DNA from: JBMZCV01 sp049613665
Lineage (GTDB): Bacteria > Bacteroidota > Bacteroidia > Chitinophagales > UBA2359
Direction: 5' to 3'
Length of the DNA stretch: 12,483 nt
Assembly: GCA_049613665.1 (NCBI GenBank)
Contig: JBMZCV010000148.1
Coordinates: forward strand, 1-12,483
Shown here: piece by piece, positions 1 to 5,614 of the stretch
Position numbering within the stretch: the first letter of the stretch is position 1
Layout of the letters: every line of letters begins with the position of its first letter
Position numbers and translations under genes: made by a program
The notes under the pieces: generated by a model
What the model saw: only the letters and a program-made list of their open reading frames with translations
What the model was told of the DNA's origin: nothing
Databases searched by the model: none

Positions 1-2
1 CA

Positions 3-1451
3 AGTTTAATAACACAAAACAAACAAAATGACTTAATAAGTAACAGGTCTAATGAAAATGGCTTAGTCGATTATCAAAGCTTGAATGAAAACCCACAAGA
101 ATTGCTAGATTTACTCATCATTGTAGATAATGTTAATATTAGCGAAGCAGATAAAGAAACGAAAAAAGCTTTTTATATCAATGCTTATAACTTATGTGTT
201 ATAAAATCTGTCGTTTTGGAATATCCTATTTCTTCGCCAAAAGAAGTGCCATTTTTTTTCGATGCTCCACAACATAAAATTGCTGGAAAATATATGAGCC
301 TCAATGAAATTGAAAAGTTTTTATTAGGAGAATATCAAGATGCACGCCTACATTTTATGCTAGTTTGTGCGGCTTTAGGCTGTCCGAAATTGGCGAATTT
401 TGCTTTTTTTCCTGAAAAAATAGAAGAGCAAATCACACAGCAAACTCATAAAGTGTTGCATGATAGCGATTTTGTAAAAATAGATTCGAGTGAGCAAAAA
501 ATTGGGCTTTCGCAAATTTTTAGATGGTATGAAAATGATTTTTCAAAATCGAATAAAAATTTGCGTTCTTTCATAAATAAGTATATAAACCACGAATTAT
601 CAATCAATTACAAAATATATTTTTACGAATATAATTGGAATTTGAATGATGCAAACGCTCCAAATTTTGATAAAAAGCAAAGACGCAGGCCATATCAAAC
701 TTCCTCTCTGCTCGGCAAAGGTGGCATAGAATACAAAATGTTTAACAATCTTTATACGCAAAATGTGCAGCAATATCGTTCTACTTTTTTCACGAGTTTT
801 TCGCAATTTCTATATGGCGTAAACAAAAAATTAAATGTCGGTTTTGATGCAAAAATACGAGCCGTTGCTTCTGGCCAAACGCCACATTCGCCTTTAGCAG
901 TTTTTCAGTTTCGTGAAATGCAGCAAAACAATCGCTTTGGCTTAACGGCTTTGGGGCCAAAAATAAAATTTACTCCTTTTCCCAAAAAACAATTTATCGC
1001 TATGCAATCTAGCATTTTGTTTCCTGTAAATAAAAAACTTGTGGTAGGAAACGAACAAGTATTTATCGACAACAACGGCACTAGCTGGTGGACTGAAACT
1101 TTTTTTGATAAACAAATAAGTAATAAAATCTCATTATTTGCGGCTGCCAATGTTTTTATAGACAATATTCAGTTCAAAAACATCAATCAAATCAGCATTT
1201 ATTTTCCATTAAAAGCCATTTTTAGTTATTTTCCATCTTCAAAAACCACAGTTTACGCCCTTGCAGAATTTGCTCCTTACGTCGATTCTCCCTTCAATTT
1301 TTATGCTCAAAGCGGCTTGGGTGCAAAATATGAAATTAAATCTGGCATAGAGCTTGAAGCTTTGTATTCTTTTTTTACAAATACTTATCTAATTGAAAAT
1401 CAAGGAAATGCACACACTTTTAATATAGGTTTTCGTTTCACAAAGCCATAA
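3..1451 (+). CDS. DUF547 protein fused to a C-terminal outer-membrane beta-barrel (5' end outside window)
   Basis: The reading frame is open from the left edge (first whole codon at 3), so the gene is cut by the window; 482 residues are visible. The TTG at 81 is not a plausible start, because the residues before it (NGLVDYQSLNENP) form the typical beginning of a DUF547 domain. DUF547 spans about visible residues 17-216, with the AFYINAYN motif (nt about 168-191), LHFMLVCAALGCP (nt about 350-386) and the usual closing YxYNWxLND. After a basic linker (KKQRRRPY), about 250 residues alternate polar and aromatic positions and end in GFRFTKP, as expected of a membrane-embedded barrel; the segment starts GKGGIEYKMFNNLYTQ. 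DUF547 has no settled biochemical function. By inference the product sits in the outer membrane with DUF547 on the periplasmic side. The fusion is seen in the sequence; whether it is common in relatives is not known to me. It ends at a strong hairpin terminator and converges on the reductase gene. Confidence 0.8.
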   Translation, partial: SLITQNKQNDLISNRSNENGLVDYQSLNENPQELLDLLIIVDNVNISEADKETKKAFYINAYNLCVIKSVVLEYPISSPKEVPFFFDAPQHKIAGKYMSLNEIEKFLLGEYQDARLHFMLVCAALGCPKLANFAFFPEKIEEQITQQTHKVLHDSDFVKIDSSEQKIGLSQIFRWYENDFSKSNKNLRSFINKYINHELSINYKIYFYEYNWNLNDANAPNFDKKQRRRPYQTSSLLGKGGIEYKMFNNLYTQNVQQYRSTFFTSFSQFLYGVNKKLNVGFDAKIRAVASGQTPHSPLAVFQFREMQQNNRFGLTALGPKIKFTPFPKKQFIAMQSSILFPVNKKLVVGNEQVFIDNNGTSWWTETFFDKQISNKISLFAAANVFIDNIQFKNINQISIYFPLKAIFSYFPSSKTTVYALAEFAPYVDSPFNFYAQSGLGAKYEIKSGIELEALYSFFTNTYLIENQGNAHTFNIGFRFTKP

Positions 1452-1462
1452 ATTTTAAATGA

Positions 1463-1506
1463 AAAAAGACAAATAAACTATCTAAAAATAGTTTATTTGT
1501 CTTTTT
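1463..1506. terminator. Bidirectional intrinsic terminator between convergent genes
   Basis: A perfect 19-bp inverted repeat (arms 1463-1481 and 1488-1506) has a 6-nt loop (CTAAAA). The 5' arm begins AAAAA and the 3' arm ends TTTTT, so a U-tract follows the hairpin on either strand. It lies 11 nt after the DUF547 gene and 55 nt beyond the stop of the convergent reductase gene, so it can end both transcripts. Confidence 0.9.
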
Positions 1507-1561
1507 GTTCGAATTTTCATTCAATCATTGACAACAATATGCAATGTTAGCAAAGTTATGT

Positions 1562-2602
1562 TTATGGTGCTGGATTTGGAATAGCTTCATGCACTTTTCC
1601 TATTTCTTTCAAAATATCTGGACTCAGTTTCAAATTGATACTATCAATATTTTCTTTCAATTGTTCCATCGTTCTAGCACCGATGATATTGCTCGTCAAA
1701 AATTTCTGTTGATTAATGAAAGCCAACGACATTTGAGCCATACTAATGTTGTGTTTATCCGCAATTTTCACATATTCGGCAGTTGCATTATAGCAATTGT
1801 CATTGCTGTAACGAGACATTTGCTTGAACAAACTCAAACGAGTATTTGTAGGTTTTTCGCCTCTGTGATATTTGCCGCTCAACAAGCCAAAACCCATCGG
1901 TGAGTAAGCCAATAAACCTGCTTTTTCTCTGATAGCAATTTCGGAAAGTCCAACTTCAAACAAGCGATTTAAAAGGCTATAAGGATTTTGAATGCTCACA
2001 CAACGGCACAAATCGTGCTTGTCGGCAAGGTTCAAAAATCGCATCAAACCCCACGGTGTTTCATTCGAAATACCAAAATGACGCACTTTGCCTTCTTTTA
2101 CCAAATCGTTCATCGCTTCCAAAACTTCAAGCATATTGTCTTGCCACCAGTGATTGTCATTGTGCTTGTAGCCACGATTTCCAAAATAGTTGGTCGGACG
2201 CTCTGGCCAATGCAGTTGATACAAATCGACATAATCAGTTTGCATACGCTGCAAGCTTCCATTAATAGCTTCTGTAATTTGTTCTTTGTTGAATCTCAAA
2301 GGATTACGCAAATATTTCAAACCCGAAGAAGGGCCTGCTATTTTTGTTCCAATGACGATTTTTTCTCTATCGCTTCGCTTTTTTAGCCATGTACCGATAT
2401 ATTTTTCGGTCAAACCGCTATTTTCTGCCGTACTTGGCACTGCATACAATTCGGCAGTATCAATAAAATTTACACCTTGTTCAAAAGCATAATTGAGCTG
2501 TTCATGAGCTTCTGCTTCCGAGTTTTGTTCGCCAAAAGTCATTGTACCTAAGCAGATAACACTCACTTTTAGGTCGGTATTTCCTAGATTACGATATTCC
2601 AT
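1562..2602 (-). CDS. tas: NADP(H)-dependent aldo/keto reductase, Tas family
   Basis: This 346-residue protein is a cytosolic TIM-barrel aldo/keto reductase and closely resembles E. coli Tas along its whole length (same length as I recall it; shared stretches include LGTMTFGEQNSEA, DLYQLHWPERPTN, LADKHDL, IQNPYSLLNR and the PAP end). The four family catalytic residues are present: Asp48 and Tyr53 (FIDTAELY), Lys87 (IGTKIAG) and His131 (YQLHWP). The family reduces carbonyl compounds with NADPH; the natural substrate of Tas is not settled (the E. coli gene was found as a tyrosine-auxotrophy suppressor). The start ATG (complement of 2600-2602) gives the expected MEYRNLGNTDLKVS N-terminus. The gene stands alone. 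Its upstream region is interrupted 32 bp before the start codon by the mobile element at 2635-2935, so its promoter may be displaced or altered. Confidence 0.93.
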   Translation of the reverse strand: MEYRNLGNTDLKVSVICLGTMTFGEQNSEAEAHEQLNYAFEQGVNFIDTAELYAVPSTAENSGLTEKYIGTWLKKRSDREKIVIGTKIAGPSSGLKYLRNPLRFNKEQITEAINGSLQRMQTDYVDLYQLHWPERPTNYFGNRGYKHNDNHWWQDNMLEVLEAMNDLVKEGKVRHFGISNETPWGLMRFLNLADKHDLCRCVSIQNPYSLLNRLFEVGLSEIAIREKAGLLAYSPMGFGLLSGKYHRGEKPTNTRLSLFKQMSRYSNDNCYNATAEYVKIADKHNISMAQMSLAFINQQKFLTSNIIGARTMEQLKENIDSINLKLSPDILKEIGKVHEAIPNPAP

Positions 2603-2643
2603 ATTATTTGTTAAGATAAAAAATTATTGCTTATCATTAAGTA

Positions 2644-2670
2644 CATTGTAATTTAAGAAATCAGAGGTTT
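2644..2670 (+). repeat. Left terminal inverted repeat of the MITE-like element
   Basis: The outer 14 nt (CATTGTAATTTAAG) start directly after the left CATTAAGTA copy. They match the complement of the right end except for two T/C transitions. The last six bases (AGGTTT, 2665-2670) again match exactly. Confidence 0.75.
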
Positions 2671-2677
2671 TAAATGC

Positions 2678-2897
2678 GTTTTTATTAAATGTTACTCATT
2701 TAATAAAAACAACAACTCTCGCCGTTGCTGTGTGTTATCACCAGCAACTAAAAACTAAATAAGGAGTTTTAAACTCATTTTTTTCGTAACAACTTGTTGG
2801 TGATAACACCAACAAGGGCGTGTCGTTCTTTTTTAGTATTTAGGTGGAAGGCACTTTAAAAGTGCCTTCCACCTCGATTATCATAACATTTTTATGA
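2678..2897. repeat. Cluster of six hairpins inside the MITE-like element
   Basis: Six inverted repeats lie in 220 bp. (1) 2678-2710: perfect 14-bp arms, loop TTACT. (2) 2724-2748: 10 bp with one bulged T at 2731, loop TTAT. (3) 2764-2776: 6-bp arms GAGTTT/AAACTC around one T. (4) 2793-2816: perfect 10-bp arms CTTGTTGGTG/CACCAACAAG, loop ATAA. (5) 2842-2874: perfect 16-bp arms around one central A. (6) 2881-2897: 6-bp arms TCATAA/TTATGA. Hairpins 2 and 4 are related inverted copies placed symmetrically around hairpin 3 (centre 2770), so they could also pair with each other. Because the flanking genes are divergent, these are not terminators of either neighbour. Confidence 0.85.
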
Positions 2898-2900
2898 AAC

Positions 2901-2926
2901 AAACCTTAAAAACTTAGATTACAGTG
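2901..2926 (-). repeat. Right terminal inverted repeat of the MITE-like element
   Basis: Read on the minus strand from 2926 inwards it gives CACTGTAATCTAAG, a short unmatched patch and AGGTTT, mirroring the left end. It abuts the right CATTAAGTA copy at 2927-2935. Confidence 0.75.
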
Positions 2927-2976
2927 CATTAAGTAGTCGTTCAGAAGTTTTTTGATGTTTAAGAACAAGATAATAC

Positions 2977-3036
2977 CTTGATTCTCAATGCGTTAGCAAC
3001 TAAACGAAAACTTTATTAAATAGTGCTTGGCACTTA
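2977..3036 (+). repeat. Intergenic repeat unit shared with two other gaps in this window
   Basis: The 24 nt at 2977-3000 match 11382-11405 at 20 positions, sharing CTTGAT, TCAATG and TTAGCAAC at the same spacing. The following 26 nt (3011-3036) match the complement of 12351-12375: CTTTATTAAATAGT is exact, then GCACTTA is exact with a one-base length difference between them. It also contains a small hairpin AGTGC-TTG-GCACT. All copies lie outside genes. In AT-rich gaps some of this could be chance. Confidence 0.35.
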
Positions 3037-3106
3037 AAAAAAACAAAGTTAGCATTTTTTTGTTTAAAAGTCGTAGCTTTAAAGAATCATACAACAACAA
3101 AACATT

Positions 3107-3943
3107 ATGAAACAAAAACAAGTTTTATTGCTGCTACCGCTACTTTTTTCTGGCTGTCATTCTCTCGATTCGATGCTCTACGAACCCAAAATAACACCTG
3201 AAAAATGGTGTGAAGCACAGCCTTGTCTCGATATTTTTGGCATTGTTATCAGTCAGCCAACTTCAAGTATTTTGGTTTATTTTTTGGCTTTTTTCACACT
3301 TTTTGTCGGTCGCTATTTTTGGCAAACGCAAAATGGGCAAAAAACTAGATTTTGGTGGAGCATTTCTCTATTGCTAACAGGCATGGGTGCGGCACTAGCT
3401 GGCACGAGTTATCAAGCTTTTGGCTACGAAATAAAATGCGTTGGGCGTGAGTTTTGCGTTTGGACAAGTTGGTGGGAATTGCTCTACAATATCACGACAG
3501 TAATGGGTGCTGGAGCTTTGCTGCTGGCCGTTGCGATGGCTTGCATGAAACCCTTTTGGCAAAAGATAAGTGCTTATTATGCACTCATTAGCAGTTTTTT
3601 ATACATTATTATTATTTTGATAGGCGTTTTTTTGCAAAACAAATTTCTGCTCTCTTTCGAAATGATGATTCTGTTTACAAGTTTGCCATATCTCCTCATT
3701 TTAGGCTTAAATAGTTGGCAATATTTTACAGAAAAAAAATACGAAATACTCGTTTTGCTAGGTGCTTGGTTTGGCTTGTGTCTCACCATGATTTGCTACA
3801 CTATTTATCTAAATGAAAATATCACTCAAAAGCTATGGGCAAAAGGCATTTGGTTTTCGGAAAATGATGTTCTGCACTTATTAATGATTTTTTGGATAGC
3901 TTATGTCTATAAATATGTAGGAAAAACAGCCAAAGATTTATAG
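3107..3943 (+). CDS. Polytopic membrane protein of unknown function with lipobox-like N-terminus
   Basis: This 278-residue protein starts with a lipoprotein-like signal (LLPLLFSGC, candidate lipidated Cys17). A polar stretch of about 33 residues and some seven hydrophobic helices follow: about 51-71, 82-106, 122-147, 154-177, 180-201, 212-235 and 255-271. If Cys17 is processed, residues 18-50 and the 107-121 loop are both periplasmic. They hold Cys35, Cys40, Cys111 and Cys117, which could form disulfides. The last helix contains NDVLH (His257), which loosely recalls 7-TM families with a membrane-embedded histidine, such as the CREST/ceramidase-like group; this is a weak resemblance, not an assignment. 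I do not recognise the family with certainty. A weak -7-like box TAGCTTTA lies at 3074-3081, with TTAG 21 nt before it. The next gene begins 118 nt downstream. Confidence 0.7.
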   Translation: MKQKQVLLLLPLLFSGCHSLDSMLYEPKITPEKWCEAQPCLDIFGIVISQPTSSILVYFLAFFTLFVGRYFWQTQNGQKTRFWWSISLLLTGMGAALAGTSYQAFGYEIKCVGREFCVWTSWWELLYNITTVMGAGALLLAVAMACMKPFWQKISAYYALISSFLYIIIILIGVFLQNKFLLSFEMMILFTSLPYLLILGLNSWQYFTEKKYEILVLLGAWFGLCLTMICYTIYLNENITQKLWAKGIWFSENDVLHLLMIFWIAYVYKYVGKTAKDL

Positions 3944-4061
3944 CACTTAAATGTTATGTAACTTTTTCAAAAAAAAATAACAGATATTAATTTGCAAAAT
4001 GCTGTTTTTTGCTAATGCTTTTTTAACTTCGCAAATTGCCTTCGTTTTAGTATGAAAAAAA

Positions 4062-5057
4062 ATGCCTCAACGCATGAAATCTTTAGTTTTAAAAAAATAT
4101 ATTACGTTATTTCTTGGCTGTTTGTTTTTTAGTAGCCAAATATTGCTGGCTCAAGTGCCAAAAATTGATGCTTTTCTAAACAATGACCTTGTTTTGATTG
4201 GCGACCAAATTACGCTCACTATTGAAGCCGAATATGCTTCAGATATGAATTTGATTTGGCCTGCTATCAACGAAAAACAGTTTGGAAAACTAGAAGTTAT
4301 TGAGTTTCAAGATGTCGATACGGTGTCGCAAACAAGTGAACTCATGCAAGTCAAACAGCAAATTATTTTGACTTCTTTTGATGAAGGTACTTTCCAAATT
4401 CCGCCTTTCAATTTTCAGTATATTAACACCAAAAATAATCGAAAAAATATGGTTCGCACGCCGCAACTTGCAGCAACTGTGCAACTGCCCGAAATTGATG
4501 AAGCTGGCGAAATTAAATCGAATCGTGATATTTTGGATGTACCTATTACGCTCAAAGAAATGTTACCTTATTTTTTAGCAGCTATTTTGCTAGGCGTTTT
4601 GTTGTTTGCTCTGCGTTTTTGGTGGAAACGTCGCAAAAAAGAGGAAGAAATTATTTATAAAGCTCCGCCACGGCCTGCTCACGAAGTGGCTTTCGAGAAA
4701 TTGAAGGCTTTGAAAAAAGCAAAATCTTGGCAGCAAGGCGATGTAAAAATCTATTATACAGAACTGACCGATATTGTGCGTGAATACATCGAAGGGCGTT
4801 TCGATATTCAAGCTTTGGAACTCACGAGCGATGAAATTATGGCTGCTTTTCGTCAGTCGAAAGATTTAGAACCAGAACATTTCAAAAATTTGAATGAGTT
4901 GTTTGAAATATCAGATTTGGTAAAATTTGCGAAAGCTGTGCCTAGTTTAGACAAACATATTCAGCTTTTGAAAGATGCCAATAGCTTTGTTTGGGACACT
5001 AAAGCACAACCAATTGTGGAAGAAGATACGGTAGAAGTGGCAGAGAAAAAATCATAA
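4062..5057 (+). CDS. BatD/DUF4381-like membrane-anchored protein
   Basis: The 331-residue product has a signal peptide (to about LLAQ, residue 31). An extracytoplasmic beta-rich domain follows (about 33-145), with IGDQITLTIEAEY and FDEGTFQIPPFNFQY as in BatD-type proteins. One transmembrane helix (about 167-187) precedes a basic stop-transfer (KRRKK). The cytoplasmic domain (about 205-310) has PAHEVAFEKLKALK, WQQGDVKIYYTELTDIVREYIEGRF and LTSDEIMAAF, the signature of DUF4381-like domains in Bacteroidota MoxR/Bat (aerotolerance) loci. Those systems are thought to chaperone or remodel envelope proteins through MoxR ATPases and VWA-domain proteins. No moxR, batA or batB is adjacent here. ATG 4074 (MKSLVLKKY) is an alternative start and gives an equally good signal peptide. 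It is first in a tight run with the next two genes. A TAACTTCG box (4024-4031) resembles the -7 consensus with one mismatch. Confidence 0.82.
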   Translation: MPQRMKSLVLKKYITLFLGCLFFSSQILLAQVPKIDAFLNNDLVLIGDQITLTIEAEYASDMNLIWPAINEKQFGKLEVIEFQDVDTVSQTSELMQVKQQIILTSFDEGTFQIPPFNFQYINTKNNRKNMVRTPQLAATVQLPEIDEAGEIKSNRDILDVPITLKEMLPYFLAAILLGVLLFALRFWWKRRKKEEEIIYKAPPRPAHEVAFEKLKALKKAKSWQQGDVKIYYTELTDIVREYIEGRFDIQALELTSDEIMAAFRQSKDLEPEHFKNLNELFEISDLVKFAKAVPSLDKHIQLLKDANSFVWDTKAQPIVEEDTVEVAEKKS

Positions 5058-5062
5058 AAGTT

Positions 5063-5593
5063 GTGAAAAAAATCATGATTATCGGCTGTTGTGGTGCTGG
5101 AAAATCGACGCTTTCGAGAAAACTACACGCCATCACAAAGTTGGAACTTATACATTTAGACCGAGAATATTGGCAGCCAAATTGGACGGAAACCAACAAG
5201 GTAGTATGGAAGCAAAAAGTTCAGAAATTGGTGGCAAAACCAGAATGGATTATTGATGGAAATTATGGCAGCACAATGGACATCAGAATCGAAAAAGCCG
5301 ACACGATTATCTATTTGAACTATCCTACTTGGAAATGTTTGTGGCGAGTTATTGGCCGCATTTTAAAAAATTGGGGAACAGCACGGCCAGATATGAATGA
5401 AGGTTGCAAAGAACGTTTCGATTTTCCATTTTTGAAATATGTCGCCACTTTTAAACGAAAGCAAGGCAAAAAAATCAGGGAAAAGTTGGCCGCAGAACAA
5501 GGCAACAAGCAAATTTTTATTTTTCGAAACGATAAAGAAGTCGACATTTTTTTAGAAAATTTGAAAGAAGAAAAAAGAAATGCAACGGCTTAA
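5063..5593 (+). CDS. P-loop NTPase, FlaR-like (topology modulation protein / adenylate-kinase-like)
   Basis: This 176-residue cytosolic nucleotide-binding protein has a clear Walker A motif (GCCGAGKST, Gly8-Thr16), then HLDREYWQPNW (31-41) and WIIDGNYG (62-69), as in the family annotated as DNA topology modulation protein FlaR. The RPDMNEGCKERFD region (108-120) resembles the family's conserved R-x-D-x-x-EG-C segment. Members look like small-molecule or nucleotide kinases; the substrate is unknown, and the 'topology' name rests on old work. The GTG start at 5063 gives MKKIMIIGCCGAGKST, the usual distance from start to P-loop; ATG 5075 would cut off the first beta-strand. The start is five nt after the upstream stop, and the next gene starts 21 nt downstream, so the three genes are probably co-transcribed. 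Confidence 0.85.
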   Translation: MKKIMIIGCCGAGKSTLSRKLHAITKLELIHLDREYWQPNWTETNKVVWKQKVQKLVAKPEWIIDGNYGSTMDIRIEKADTIIYLNYPTWKCLWRVIGRILKNWGTARPDMNEGCKERFDFPFLKYVATFKRKQGKKIREKLAAEQGNKQIFIFRNDKEVDIFLENLKEEKRNATA

Positions 5594-5614
5594 AAAATAT
5601 ACAAATTACAAAAA

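Larger units (their letters stand above)
2635..2935. mobile_element. MITE-like non-autonomous element (2644-2926) with 9-bp target-site duplication
   Basis: The 9-bp sequence CATTAAGTA occurs exactly at 2635-2643 and again at 2927-2935. Directly inside these copies lie terminal inverted repeats: the left end reads CATTGTAATTTAAG and the complement of the right end reads CACTGTAATCTAAG (12 of 14 identical). After a poorly matching 6-7 nt patch the repeat resumes as AGGTTT on both sides, giving about 27 bp. The 283-bp interior has no credible ORF but carries six hairpins. Direct repeat, flush terminal repeats, small size and lack of a transposase are the diagnostic structure of a MITE mobilised in trans. 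Nine-base duplications occur in several IS families, so the parent family cannot be named. It could instead be a structured RNA whose ends pair, but the exact direct repeat flush with the inverted repeats favours insertion. Confidence 0.78.

Noticed and set aside
2056..2492. Plus-strand ORFs opposite the aldo/keto reductase
   Set aside because: They are shadows of a well-supported minus-strand gene; the peptides are low-complexity and Cys/Phe-rich without domains.
2842..2874. Intrinsic terminator of a neighbouring gene
   Set aside because: Both flanking genes are transcribed away from this site and no U-tract follows on either strand.
2678..2897. CRISPR-like array from repeated hairpins
   Set aside because: The hairpins differ in sequence and length, have no constant spacers, and no cas genes are nearby.
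2894..2917. Short ORF MKQTLKT inside the MITE-like element
   Set aside because: Seven codons with no homology or supporting signal; it overlaps the right terminal repeat.
3994..4012. Hairpin GCAAAA/TTTTGC as terminator of the 7-TM gene
   Set aside because: The stem is only six weak A/T-rich base pairs; not distinguishable from chance.
4051..4061. ATG at 4052 as start of the BatD-like gene
   Set aside because: It is out of frame with the gene; 4062 or 4074 are the usable starts.
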